From PALSA-612 sp963776735 (GTDB lineage Bacteria; Actinomycetota; Thermoleophilia; Gaiellales; Gaiellaceae), in assembly GCA_963776735.1 (NCBI GenBank), contig CAVZNV010000018.1, positions 248,001 to 312,000 of the forward strand: a stretch of 64,000 bases of DNA, given 5' to 3'. Below the pieces are notes generated by a model, which saw nothing but the letters and a program-made list of their open reading frames with translations, was not told where the DNA came from and made no database searches. Of this stretch, positions 8,799-17,099 are shown piece after piece; position 1 is the first letter of the stretch, and every line of letters starts with the position of its first letter. The translations under genes were made by a program, and so were the position numbers.

Positions 8799-8825
8799 AC
8801 GGGGGAAACCGGACGTTTCCCCCGT
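8799..8825. repeat. Perfect 11-bp inverted repeat upstream of lgt
   Basis: ACGGGGGAAAC and GTTTCCCCCGT separated by CGGAC. It ends 5 bp before the likely lgt -10 element, in the -35 region, so it could be an operator. It could also be a rho-independent-type hairpin ending the upstream transcript, though there is no T run on either side. Confidence 0.6.
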
Positions 8826-8830
8826 GCTGA

Positions 8831-8836
8831 CACAAT
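8831..8836 (+). promoter_or_regulatory. -10 element of lgt
   Basis: CACAAT within TGACACAAT, an extended -10 form, ending 8 bp before GTG 8845; supports that codon as a leaderless start. Confidence 0.45.
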
Positions 8837-8844
8837 CCGCGGGC

Positions 8845-9666
8845 GTGATCCCCGCCTCGATCCCGTCACCGTCGACCGGCAACCTGCACCTCGGACCGTT
8901 CACGATCCACATGTACGGCGTGATGCTGCTGCTCGGCATCGTCGCGGCGATCGCGCTCACCGGCTACCGGTGGACCCGGCACGGCGGAACGTGGGATCTC
9001 GTCTACCGGGCCGCGCTGTGGGGCGTTGCCGCCGGCGTCGTCGGCGCGCGGCTCTATCACGACGTCACGAGCTGGGACGAGGTTCCGCACAACTGGTGGG
9101 GGCCGTTCGCCGTCTGGCAGGGCGGGCTCGGCATCTGGGGTGGGATCACGTTCGGCGTTCTCGCCGGTGCCTACGTCGTCCATCGCGCAGGCGCGAGCGT
9201 GACGCTGATGATGGACTGCGTCGCACCAGGCCTGCTGCTCGCCCAGGCGATCGGGCGCTGGGGCAACTACTGGAACCAGGAGCTGTTCGGAGGCCCGACG
9301 AAGCTGCCGTGGGGCCTCGAGATCGACCTGGCTCACCGGCCCGCCCAGTACGCCGACCAGCCGACCTTCCAGCCGACCTTCCTTTACGAGTCGCTGTGGG
9401 ACCTGACCGGCGTCGGCATGCTGCTCCTCGTCGACCGCCGCTTCAAGATCCGGCCACCGGCGCTGTTCTGTCTCTACGTCGCCTGGTACACGTTCGGCCG
9501 CACGTTCGAGGAGCTGATGCGGGTCGACCCGTCGCACCACTTCCTCGGCGAGCGGATCAACTTCTGGGTCTCGCTGGTCGTGTTCCTCGCTGCGTCAGTG
9601 GCGTTCGTCTGGCTCCAGTTCGGCCGTTCGCCAGGGGAGGCGCGTCCGCCGGCGAAGTTAGCCTGA
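8845..9666 (+). CDS. lgt: Prolipoprotein diacylglyceryl transferase
   Basis: An inner-membrane enzyme that moves diacylglycerol from phosphatidylglycerol to the lipobox cysteine, the first step of lipoprotein maturation. About seven hydrophobic segments are visible in 273 residues, within family size. The Lgt signature GRWGNYWNQELFG lies at about 138-150, preceded by GGLGIWGGITFG and followed by a C-terminal RTFEELMRVDPSHH segment. GTG 8845 was chosen because the conserved protein begins there (IPASIPSPSTGNLHLGPFTI) and a -10 hexamer sits just upstream; an in-frame ATG at 8737 would add a low-complexity leader. Confidence 0.95.
   Translation: MIPASIPSPSTGNLHLGPFTIHMYGVMLLLGIVAAIALTGYRWTRHGGTWDLVYRAALWGVAAGVVGARLYHDVTSWDEVPHNWWGPFAVWQGGLGIWGGITFGVLAGAYVVHRAGASVTLMMDCVAPGLLLAQAIGRWGNYWNQELFGGPTKLPWGLEIDLAHRPAQYADQPTFQPTFLYESLWDLTGVGMLLLVDRRFKIRPPALFCLYVAWYTFGRTFEELMRVDPSHHFLGERINFWVSLVVFLAASVAFVWLQFGRSPGEARPPAKLA
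9659..9664 (+). promoter_or_regulatory. -10 element of scpA
   Basis: TAGCCT overlapping the lgt stop region, 7 bp before the scpA ATG at 9672. Confidence 0.45.
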
Positions 9667-9671
9667 TCCAG

Positions 9672-10427
9672 ATGCGCGCCCCGGAGCTCGACCTCGACCT
9701 CGACACGTTCGAAGGCCCGTTCGACCTGCTGCTGACGCTCGTGCTCCGCGAGGAGCTGGCGCTCGGCGAGGTCGACGTGGCGGACATCGTGGTCGCGTAC
9801 GTCGAGCGGCTGGCAGCGCAGGAGCGGCTCGACCTGGAGGGATGCGGCGAGTTCCTCGTGCTGGTCGCGTCGCTGCTCGAGCTGAAGGCGCGCGACCTGT
9901 TCCCGGACGAGGAGGTCGACCTCTCCGAGCTCGACCCCGAGGAGGCGGCCGAGGAGCTCGCGCGGCGCCTCGAGGAGTACCGGCGCATCAAGGCGGCGGC
10001 GGCCTGGCTCTCGGAGCGGCTCGAGCACGAGTCGGACCGCTACTTCCGCATCGGCCCGGCGCCGCTGGCCGAGAAACCGGAGCGACCGCTGGCTCCCGGC
10101 CGGCCCGTCGACCTCGCCGAGGCGATGCGACGCCTCTCGCAGGAGCCGCCGCAGCTTTCCCTCGCCCACATGGGCCTCCGCTTCCCGCCGATCGAGCGCT
10201 TTCTGGAGCGCTTCCGGGCGACGCTGCGCAGGCGGCGTGCGTTCATGCTCGATGCCGAGCTGGACGGTCTGTCGCGGTTGGAGCAGGCTGCGGCGTTCCT
10301 CGCCGTCCTCGAGCTGCGGAAGTCGAACGAGATCCGGCTCGAGCAGGCGGCGCCGTTCGCCCCGATCAGGGTTTCCCGCCCCGATGTCGAAAGGAGTACC
10401 GAGTGGAGCAACGCCCGTTCCGCCTGA
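9672..10427 (+). CDS. scpA: Segregation and condensation protein A
   Basis: 251-residue kleisin subunit of the bacterial SMC-ScpAB condensin. The N-terminus has the family hallmark FEGPFDLLLTLV (about 13-24) and an acidic FPDEEVDLSELDPEEAAEEL stretch typical of ScpA; the winged-helix C-terminus ends with FLAVLELRKSNEIRLEQ. It bridges the SMC heads and binds ScpB. It sits directly upstream of scpB and overlaps it by 25 bp. Confidence 0.95.
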   Translation: MRAPELDLDLDTFEGPFDLLLTLVLREELALGEVDVADIVVAYVERLAAQERLDLEGCGEFLVLVASLLELKARDLFPDEEVDLSELDPEEAAEELARRLEEYRRIKAAAAWLSERLEHESDRYFRIGPAPLAEKPERPLAPGRPVDLAEAMRRLSQEPPQLSLAHMGLRFPPIERFLERFRATLRRRRAFMLDAELDGLSRLEQAAAFLAVLELRKSNEIRLEQAAPFAPIRVSRPDVERSTEWSNARSA

Positions 10428-11008
10428 TCACGTCGAGCCCGGTCGAAGGGCTCGCGAAGACGCTGGAAGCGTTGCTCGTGGTCGCGTCGACGCCGCTGAG
10501 CGTCTCCGAGCTGGCAGAGGCGGCCGACGACGAGGAGGAACGCGTCGAGTCGGCCCTGGAGCTGCTCGCCGAGCGCTTCGACGAGGGGCGGAGTGGAATC
10601 GTGCTCGAGCACGTCGCCGGCGGCTACGCGTTCCGGGCGTCTCGTGACGAGGCGGCCGCGTGCGCGCGTCTGATCGAGCGGCCGGTCGAGCGCGCGCTGT
10701 CGCAGGCGGCGCTCGAGACGCTCGCCGTGGTGGCGTATCTCGGGCCTGTGTCCCGGCCCGAGCTTGCGCGGCTGCGCGGAGTGGCGGCAGAAACAGTCGT
10801 TGCCGGTCTCATCGAGCGCGGGTTGCTGGCCGAGGCGGGACGCGAGCCGGGCGTCGGTGGTGCGGTGCGGTACCGGACCACGGAGCTGTTCGAGCGCGTC
10901 TTCGGGCTCCAGAGTCTCTCGGCGCTGCCGCGGCTCGACGACCTCGGGGACGACGCCGAGGCGATCCGCGGGCGGCTCGAAGCAGTGGCGGCGCAGCGCG
11001 GGGCCTGA
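10403..11008 (+). CDS. scpB: Segregation and condensation protein B
   Basis: 201-residue partner of ScpA with two winged-helix domains: LEALLVVASTPLSVSELAEA (first) and SQAALETLAVVAYLGPVSRP (second), the latter holding the conserved ETLA-x-VAY. GTG 10403 is preceded by AAGGAG (10391-10396), a real Shine-Dalgarno inside scpA, so it is translated from the shared message. Confidence 0.95.
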   Translation: MEQRPFRLITSSPVEGLAKTLEALLVVASTPLSVSELAEAADDEEERVESALELLAERFDEGRSGIVLEHVAGGYAFRASRDEAAACARLIERPVERALSQAALETLAVVAYLGPVSRPELARLRGVAAETVVAGLIERGLLAEAGREPGVGGAVRYRTTELFERVFGLQSLSALPRLDDLGDDAEAIRGRLEAVAAQRGA

Positions 11009-11024
11009 GCCGTCGTCCGGTCGC

Positions 11025-11030
11025 TAGCGT
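11025..11030 (+). promoter_or_regulatory. -10 element of thioredoxin-like gene
   Basis: TAGCGT, 6 bp before ATG 11037. Confidence 0.5.
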
Positions 11031-11036
11031 GAGGGC

Positions 11037-11606
11037 ATGGCGCCGGACGTCACCGACGAGACCTTCTACACCGACGTCGTCGAGCGGTCGCACGAGCTGC
11101 CGGTCGTGGTCGACTTCTGGGCGGAGTGGTGCGGGCCGTGCAAGGCGCTCGCGCCTGTGCTCGAGCGCGAGGCGGAGGCCCGAAAGGGTGCGCTCGAGCT
11201 CGCGAAGCTGGACGTCGACGCGAACCCGAACATCGCGAGCCACTATGGGATCCGCGGCATCCCCGCGGTGAAGGCGTTCCGGAACGGCCAGGTGGTCTCC
11301 GAGTTCGTGGGTGCGTTGTCGGCGCAGGGCGTGGCGGACTTCCTCGACGCGCTGAGCGGGCCGACCGCGGCCGAGCAGTTGGTCGAGGAGCTGCGCGAGT
11401 CGGGCGAGGAGCCGGAGGTGCTGGCCGCGCTCGAGGCCGGTGACCACGAACGGGCGCTGGCGCTGCTCCTCGAAGAGGCGCAGGCCGCAGAACGCGAGCG
11501 GCGCGACCGGATTCGCGAGCTGATGGTGGCGATCTTCACTGAACTCGGCCAGGACCACCCGCTCGCGACGACGTACCGCCGCCGGCTCGCTGCCGCGCTG
11601 TACTGA
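11037..11606 (+). CDS. Thioredoxin-domain protein with C-terminal helical (TPR-like) extension
   Basis: 189 residues. Residues 1-110 are a thioredoxin fold with active site WCGPCK (W31, C32, C35) and the cis-proline segment GIRGIPAVKAF. Residues 115-189 form helices ending DHPLATTYRRRLAAALY, which resembles the C-terminal region of CnoX/YbbN-type co-chaperones (D-x-P-x-x-x-x-R-R-L at the end). YbbN homologues often have the redox cysteines; they hold clients for chaperonin or disulfide exchange. Cytoplasmic, with no signal peptide. The 134-bp gap downstream holds two copies of a 14-bp repeat (11611-11624, 11626-11639) of unknown meaning. Confidence 0.85.
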   Translation: MAPDVTDETFYTDVVERSHELPVVVDFWAEWCGPCKALAPVLEREAEARKGALELAKLDVDANPNIASHYGIRGIPAVKAFRNGQVVSEFVGALSAQGVADFLDALSGPTAAEQLVEELRESGEEPEVLAALEAGDHERALALLLEEAQAAERERRDRIRELMVAIFTELGQDHPLATTYRRRLAAALY

Positions 11607-11740
11607 CCGACGGACACGTCTTCGCCGGACACGTCTTCGAGGGTCATCACCTCTGGTACCCCTGACCTCCTCCCCGCAACGAGCGTAACGAGAAAATGCG
11701 CGGGCATGGGAAACGCAATTGCAACAACATCTGCACAACC

Positions 11741-12451
11741 ATGCGGCTGAACGCCTACCTCGCCCGGGCCGGAGTCGCCTCGCGCCGCAGGGCCGACGAG
11801 CTGATCAAAGCCGGTCGGGTGCGCGTCAACGGCGAACCGGGGCAGCTCAACACGTTCGTGTCCGCGAACGACCGCGTCGAAGTCGACGGCCGCCCGGTCG
11901 AGAAGCAGCGGCTCGCGTATCTGCTCCTCCACAAACCGCCCGGAGTCGTCACGACCGCGCGGGACCCGGGCGGGCGGCCGACCGTCGTCCAGCTCGTCCC
12001 GCACGAGCCGCGGATCGTCCCGGTCGGCCGGCTCGACGCCGACACGACCGGCGCGCTCCTGCTCACGAACGACGGCGACCTCGCACACCGGCTCGCCCAC
12101 CCGCGCTACGAGGTCGCCAAGGTCTACGAGGCCGACGTCGAGGGCGAGCCGTCCGACGAGGCCTTGCGCGCGCTGAGGGAGGGCGTCGAACTCGAAGACG
12201 GCCGCACGGCGCCGGCCCACGCCCGACGTCTCGGCCCCTCGCGAGTCGAGGTGACGATCCACGAGGGCCGGAAGCACCAGGTCAAGCGCATGCTCGCCGC
12301 GGTCGGCCACCCGGTCAGCGCGCTCCATCGCAGCACCTACGCTGGCCTCACGCTCGACGGTCTGGAGCCGGGCCGCTGGCGCGAGCTCACGCCCGCCGAG
12401 GTTGCGACCCTGCGCGAGGCTACTCGTACCAGGTCAGCGCGGCGAGGATGA
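11741..12451 (+). CDS. rluB: RluB/RsuA-family pseudouridine synthase
   Basis: 236 residues. An S4 RNA-binding domain (1-48: MRLNAYLARAGVASRRRADE) is followed by the RsuA-family catalytic domain with GRLDADTTGALLLTND at 96-111; D99 is the expected catalytic aspartate. The enzyme isomerises a uridine of rRNA, most likely in 23S rRNA given its place beside scpAB, the usual neighbourhood of rluB. ATG 11741 begins exactly where the S4 domain begins. The 3' end overlaps the convergent cax gene by 32 bp. Confidence 0.9.
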   Translation: MRLNAYLARAGVASRRRADELIKAGRVRVNGEPGQLNTFVSANDRVEVDGRPVEKQRLAYLLLHKPPGVVTTARDPGGRPTVVQLVPHEPRIVPVGRLDADTTGALLLTNDGDLAHRLAHPRYEVAKVYEADVEGEPSDEALRALREGVELEDGRTAPAHARRLGPSRVEVTIHEGRKHQVKRMLAAVGHPVSALHRSTYAGLTLDGLEPGRWRELTPAEVATLREATRTRSARRG

Positions 12452-13460
12452 CGTAGAGGCCGACGAGGGCCCAGCCCTCGAAGGCTGCCGCTTTCCCGTC
12501 GCCGGTGATCGCCCACACCGCGATCGCGGTCAGCGCCAGCGCCACCGTCAGCACCGGGTTGACGACGAACGTCAGCCGGGTTGCGAAGAACAACGACGCG
12601 AGCACCAGCACCGGGTAGAGAAACACCGCGATCTGCGACACCGAGTTCTTGACCACGGACAGCGCCAGGTCGCTCTTCCCGCGCGCTGCGAGCGAGACGC
12701 CGACGGCGTTCTCCACGGCATTCCCGGCGATGCCGACGATGACGATCCCCGTGAACGCCTTCGAGATGCCGAGCGACTTCACCGCCGGGTCGAGCGCGGA
12801 GATGAACCAGTCCGACACGAGCGCTGCGCCGACTCCGGCCGCGGCCAGCAGCACCAGGGCGGGCGCAAGCGGCAGCTGGCTCTCCGCCGGCTCATGTGCC
12901 GCCGCGTCGCGGCGGATGTACCCAGGGAGCCAGGACGCATAGATCAGGAGCAGCACGATCGCGCCGACGATCGAGATCGCAAGCGTGTGGTGGCTGGCGC
13001 GGTCTCCGACGCGGTCGGAGACGCCGAGGACGGTGATCAGGAAGACGGCGAGCAGCGTCAGAACGGCCGTGTCGTTCGGCAGCCGGGCTCCGAAGCGCAT
13101 ACAGCTGTCGTCCGCGACCCGCGCGCCGGCCACGATCGAAAGCCCGAGCACGAGCAGCGCGTTCGCGAACAGCGAGCCGAGGATCGACGTCTGCGCCACG
13201 ACGGTCTCGCCCGCCGACAACGCGAACAGGACGACGAAGAGCTCCGGCAGGTTGCCGAGCGTCGACTGGAGCACACCGGTCGCCGCCGGCCCGACGTGCG
13301 AGCCGAGCGACTCGGTTCCGAGCGCGACGAGCCAGGCGAGGCCGCCGAGCGCGATCGCGCAGACGACGAACGTCGCCACCGGCTCGTCGGTCGCGTAGTG
13401 CAGCACGCCGGCGATCGCCGTCAACCCGAACGTCGCGGCGATCAGAACGGCGCGCTGCAC
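12420..13460 (-). CDS. cax: Ca2+/H+ antiporter, CaCA family
   Basis: 346 residues with about eleven hydrophobic segments. Both alpha repeats are recognisable: GNLPELFVVLFAL in the first half and GNAVENAVGVSLAARGKSDL in the second, each with the acidic residue that coordinates the cation. These proteins export Ca2+ in exchange for protons. The gene follows trpS after 8 bp, so the two are probably cotranscribed, a pairing with no obvious functional logic. Confidence 0.9.
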   Translation of the reverse strand: MQRAVLIAATFGLTAIAGVLHYATDEPVATFVVCAIALGGLAWLVALGTESLGSHVGPAATGVLQSTLGNLPELFVVLFALSAGETVVAQTSILGSLFANALLVLGLSIVAGARVADDSCMRFGARLPNDTAVLTLLAVFLITVLGVSDRVGDRASHHTLAISIVGAIVLLLIYASWLPGYIRRDAAAHEPAESQLPLAPALVLLAAAGVGAALVSDWFISALDPAVKSLGISKAFTGIVIVGIAGNAVENAVGVSLAARGKSDLALSVVKNSVSQIAVFLYPVLVLASLFFATRLTFVVNPVLTVALALTAIAVWAITGDGKAAAFEGWALVGLYVILAALTWYE

Positions 13461-13468
13461 GTGCTGGG

Positions 13469-14449
13469 TCAGGGCCGGACGAAGCCCATCCGGTCGTACA
13501 TGGCCTCGAGCGTCGGCGCGGACGCTGCCGCCGCCTGCTCGGCGCCCTGCTTGAGGAGCCGCTCGAGCTCGCCCGGATCCTTCGACAGCTCCTCGTACCG
13601 CAGCCGCACCGGCTCGAGGAACGCGACGACCGCGTCGGCCACGTCGGACTTGAACTGCCCGTACCCCTGCCCGTCGTAGCGGCTCTCGATCTCCTCCGGC
13701 GGCACGCCTTCGGCCACGGACATGATGTCGATCAGGTTCGAGACGCCCGGCTTGTCAGAGTCACGCTTCACGTCGCGCCCGGAGTCCGTGACAGCAACCT
13801 TGAACTTCCTGCGGATCACGTCCGGCGAGTCGGCGACGAGCACGGTCCCCATCTGCGTCCCGCCGGTCGTCGACATCTTGTTCTCCGGCTCCTGGAGATC
13901 CATGACTCGCGCGCCGATTTCCGGGTACTTGCCGTCCGGGATCGTGAACGTCTCGCCGAACCGCTGGTTGAAGCGGGCGGCGACGTCCCGCGTCAGCTCA
14001 AGGTGCTGCCGCTGGTCGTCGCCGATCGGGACGAGATCTGCCTGGTAGAGGAGGATGTCGCCCACCATCAGCACCGGGTACGTGAACAGGCCCGACGACA
14101 CGAACTCCTGCTTGTCGCCCTTGTCCTTGAACTGTGTCATCCGGCGCAACTCGCCGAAGCTCGTCACCGAGCCGAGCAGCCACGCCGCCTCCGCGTGCGC
14201 CTTGACGTGGCTCTGGACGAAGGTCGTCGAGCGCGCCGGGTCGAGGCCGCTCGCAAAGAGCATCGCGGCGAGGTCGAGCGTCGCCGTCCGCAGCTCGACC
14301 GGGTCGTAGTCGACCGTGATCGAGTGCAGGTCGACGATGCAAAAGAACGCCTCGCCGAGCTCCTGCGTCGCCACGTACTGGCGGAAACCGCCGATGTAGT
14401 TGCCGAGATGCTTCTGCCCGGTGGGCTGGATGCCGCTGAAGATGCGCAT
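13469..14449 (-). CDS. trpS: Tryptophanyl-tRNA synthetase
   Basis: 326 residues, a normal length for this class I synthetase. HIGH-type motif HLGN at 14-17, KMSKS-type motif KMSTT at 191-195, and the Trp-binding segment FCIVDLHSIT near 37-46. It charges tRNA-Trp. An AAGGAG Shine-Dalgarno lies 8 bp before the ATG, unlike most genes around it. It is divergent from aroG, separated by about 165 bp that hold promoters only. Confidence 0.97.
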   Translation of the reverse strand: MRIFSGIQPTGQKHLGNYIGGFRQYVATQELGEAFFCIVDLHSITVDYDPVELRTATLDLAAMLFASGLDPARSTTFVQSHVKAHAEAAWLLGSVTSFGELRRMTQFKDKGDKQEFVSSGLFTYPVLMVGDILLYQADLVPIGDDQRQHLELTRDVAARFNQRFGETFTIPDGKYPEIGARVMDLQEPENKMSTTGGTQMGTVLVADSPDVIRRKFKVAVTDSGRDVKRDSDKPGVSNLIDIMSVAEGVPPEEIESRYDGQGYGQFKSDVADAVVAFLEPVRLRYEELSKDPGELERLLKQGAEQAAAASAPTLEAMYDRMGFVRP

Positions 14450-14603
14450 TGGTCGCTCCTTAAGTATCCGCGAGAACAGGTCCGGAACGCGGACGAGAAG
14501 GGAGCTACGCGCGCACGCTCCCGCCTCGCCCGCGGCGCCACTGCCAGCGACCTGCTGCGAAGACGGGAGTCACGCACCCGAGGGTAGCAGGGAAAACGGC
14601 ATC

Positions 14604-14609
14604 TAGACT
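14604..14609 (+). promoter_or_regulatory. -10 element of aroG
   Basis: TAGACT, 6 bp before GTG 14616; favours the GTG over the ATG at 14622. Confidence 0.5.
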
Positions 14610-14615
14610 GGTCCC

Positions 14616-15989
14616 GTGACGATGTCGCCGCCCACCTGGTCGCCGCCCTCCTGGCGCGGTTACCCCGCGCACCACCAGCCGGAATGGCCGGAGGAAGGTG
14701 CTGCCGAGGCTGCTCGGGCGCGTCTTCAGACCATGCCGCCGCTCGTCTTTGCCGGCGAGGCGCGGCAGCTCCAGGCGGCGCTGGCCGAGGTGGCGGCGGG
14801 GCGCGCATTCCTGCTCCAGGCCGGCGATTGCGCCGAGTCGTTCCACGACTTCTCGGCGGTGACCATCCGCGAGAAGCTCAAGATCATGCTGCAGATGTCG
14901 GCCGTGATGATCTACGGCTCGACGACGCCGGTGATCAAGGTCGGCCGAATCGCGGGCCAGTTCGCCAAGGCGCGCACGTCGCCGTTCGAGACGGTCGAGG
15001 GGCTCGAGCTCCCATCGTTCCGCGGACACATGGTCCACGACGACGCTCCGACCGCCGAGGCGCGCGTGCCCGACCCCGACCGGATGGTGCAGGCCTATCA
15101 CCAGGCGGCGGCGACGCTGAACCTGCTGCGCGCGTTCACGAAGGGAGGCTTCGCCGATCTCACCCGCGTGCACCTGTGGAACCAGGAGTTCGTGGCGTCG
15201 TCGCCCGAGGGACAGCGCTACGCGCGGATCGCATCCGAGATCGAGCGGGCCCTGCACTTCATGGCCGCGATCGGGATCGACCTTGCCGCCGTCCAGTCCC
15301 TGCACCAGGTCGACGTCTGGACGAGCCACGAGGGCCTCGTGCTCGACTACGAGGAGGGCTTGACCCGGCGCGACTCGACCACCGGCGACTGGTACGACTG
15401 CTCGGCGCACATGCTCTGGATCGGCGAACGCACGCGCCAGCCGGACGGCGCACACGTCGAGTTCTTCTCCGGCGTCCGCAACCCGCTCGGGCTGAAGCTG
15501 GGGCCGACGGCGACGGCCGAGGACGTCGTCGAGCTCGCCGAGCGGCTCAACCCCGAGCGCGAGCCAGGCCGGCTGACGCTGATCTCGCGCATGGGCGCCG
15601 GCCGCGTGCGCGAGGTGCTGCCGCCGCTCCTCCGCGCGGTGCGGGAGGCCGAGCAGCCGGTCGTCTGGGCCTGCGACCCGATGCACGCGAACGTGTTCAA
15701 GACCGAGACGGGGATCAAGACTCGCCGCTTCGACGTGATCGTCGACGAGGTCGAAGGGTTCTTCGCGGCCTGCCAGGAGGAGGGTGTCTGGCCGGGCGGT
15801 GTGCATCTCGAGTTCACCGGCGACGCCGTCACCGAGTGCCTCGGCGGCTCGGACACGGTGCTGGAGGAGTCTCTGACCTCGAACTACATGTCGCTCTGCG
15901 ACCCGCGACTGAACGCGCGGCAGTCGCTCGACCTCGCCTTCCACGTCGCCGAGCTCATGCGCGACGCCTGGCATCCCGCGCCCGCCTGA
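14616..15989 (+). CDS. aroG: 3-deoxy-7-phosphoheptulonate synthase, class II
   Basis: 457 residues, the size and type of the plant/actinobacterial (class II) DAHP synthase, which joins phosphoenolpyruvate and erythrose 4-phosphate to start the shikimate pathway. Visible signatures include LLQAGDCAESF near 66-76 with the metal-binding Cys, VIKVGRIAGQFAKARTSP, and the C-terminal GVHLEFTGDAVTECLGG. It heads a five-gene run (tyrA, plsC, aroA, cmk) that includes two more aromatic pathway genes. Residues that make class II enzymes Trp/Phe-sensitive were not checked. Confidence 0.96.
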   Translation: MTMSPPTWSPPSWRGYPAHHQPEWPEEGAAEAARARLQTMPPLVFAGEARQLQAALAEVAAGRAFLLQAGDCAESFHDFSAVTIREKLKIMLQMSAVMIYGSTTPVIKVGRIAGQFAKARTSPFETVEGLELPSFRGHMVHDDAPTAEARVPDPDRMVQAYHQAAATLNLLRAFTKGGFADLTRVHLWNQEFVASSPEGQRYARIASEIERALHFMAAIGIDLAAVQSLHQVDVWTSHEGLVLDYEEGLTRRDSTTGDWYDCSAHMLWIGERTRQPDGAHVEFFSGVRNPLGLKLGPTATAEDVVELAERLNPEREPGRLTLISRMGAGRVREVLPPLLRAVREAEQPVVWACDPMHANVFKTETGIKTRRFDVIVDEVEGFFAACQEEGVWPGGVHLEFTGDAVTECLGGSDTVLEESLTSNYMSLCDPRLNARQSLDLAFHVAELMRDAWHPAPA

Positions 15990-15990
15990 G

Positions 15991-17091
15991 ATGGCCGTCA
16001 GGCGGCTGGCCATCCTCGGCACCGGACTGATCGGCGCCTCCGTCGCCCTCGCGGCGAAGCGGGACGAGAGCGTCCACGTGACCGGCTACGACCCGGATCC
16101 GGCGATGCTCGAAGCCGCCGCCGAGCGGGGCGCGGTCGACGAGCAGGCGCCGTCCGTCGACGCCGCGCTCGCGGACACCGAGCTCGCCGTCGTCGCGGCG
16201 CCGGTGGCGCAGCTCGCCGCGCAGGTCGCAGCGGTGCTCGAGGCGGCTCCGGAAGCGTGCACAGTTACCGACGTCGGCTCGACGAAGGCGTCCGTGTGCG
16301 CGGCGGCGGCGGGCTCGACACGCTTCGTCGGCGGGCACCCGGTCTGCGGCTCCGAGGCGCGCGGCGCAGGGCACGCGAGCGCGAACCTCTTCGAGGGCGC
16401 GACCTGGTTCCTGTCGCCGCTGCCGGAGACCGCGCCCGAGCGCTACCGGCTCGTGCACGGCTTCGTCGCCGGGCTGGGCGCGACGCCGGTCGCGGTCGAC
16501 CCGCGGGCGCACGACCGGCTCGTCTCGCTCACCAGCCACCTGCCGCACGCGCTCGCGAACCTGCTCGTCAACCAGGCCGGCGCGAGTCGGGTGGACGGAC
16601 ACGAGCCGCTCGCCGCCGCGGGCGGTTCGCTGCGCGACATGACCCGCGTGGCCGGTGCGAACCCGCGGATCTGGGTCGACATCTTCCTCGACAACGCCGA
16701 CGAGCTCCGCGACGCGCTCGCCGACCACCGCCGCAAGGTCGAGCAGCTCGAGGACGCCCTCGCGGCCGGCGACGCCGGCTACCTCGCCCGCTGGATCGCC
16801 GAGGCGACCGGCAACCGGCGGCGGATGTTGGCGCAGGAGTTCACCGAGCCGGGCGAGCTGATGCGGGTGCGCGTGCACATCCCCGACCGGCCCGGCGTCC
16901 TCGCCGGCATCACCCAGGCTCTCGGTGCCGAGCGGATCAACATCGAGGACTTCGAGCTCCGCCACTTCTCTCCCGAGCGGGGCGGCGTGCTGACGATCCT
17001 GGTCTCCGGCGCCGACGAGGCCCGCCGGGCCGCCGACCTGCTCGAGGCGCAGGGCTACGGCGCCGTCGTCGCGCCCGTGATCGAGGAATAG
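15991..17091 (+). CDS. tyrA: Prephenate dehydrogenase with ACT domain
   Basis: 366 residues. The Rossmann N-terminus has LAILGTGLIGASVALA (G10-x-G-x-x-G), then the prephenate-binding region GGHPVCGSEARGAGHA and the HDRLVSLTSHLPHALANLL helix with its catalytic-region His residues. Residues from about 288 to the end are an ACT domain (VRVHIPDRPGVLAGITQAL), suggesting feedback by tyrosine. The enzyme oxidatively decarboxylates prephenate to hydroxyphenylpyruvate. It begins 1 bp after aroG. Confidence 0.93.
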   Translation: MAVRRLAILGTGLIGASVALAAKRDESVHVTGYDPDPAMLEAAAERGAVDEQAPSVDAALADTELAVVAAPVAQLAAQVAAVLEAAPEACTVTDVGSTKASVCAAAAGSTRFVGGHPVCGSEARGAGHASANLFEGATWFLSPLPETAPERYRLVHGFVAGLGATPVAVDPRAHDRLVSLTSHLPHALANLLVNQAGASRVDGHEPLAAAGGSLRDMTRVAGANPRIWVDIFLDNADELRDALADHRRKVEQLEDALAAGDAGYLARWIAEATGNRRRMLAQEFTEPGELMRVRVHIPDRPGVLAGITQALGAERINIEDFELRHFSPERGGVLTILVSGADEARRAADLLEAQGYGAVVAPVIEE

Positions 17092-17094
17092 CCT
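17089..17094 (+). promoter_or_regulatory. -10-like element of plsC
   Basis: TAGCCT spanning the tyrA stop, 5 bp before ATG 17100. It may add a start to the read-through transcript. Confidence 0.35.
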
Positions 17095-17099
17095 GCGCC

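Noticed and set aside
11611..11639. Pair of 14-bp repeats after the thioredoxin-like gene
   Set aside because: Two copies only, 15 bp apart, no symmetry and no nearby promoter; may be simple duplication.
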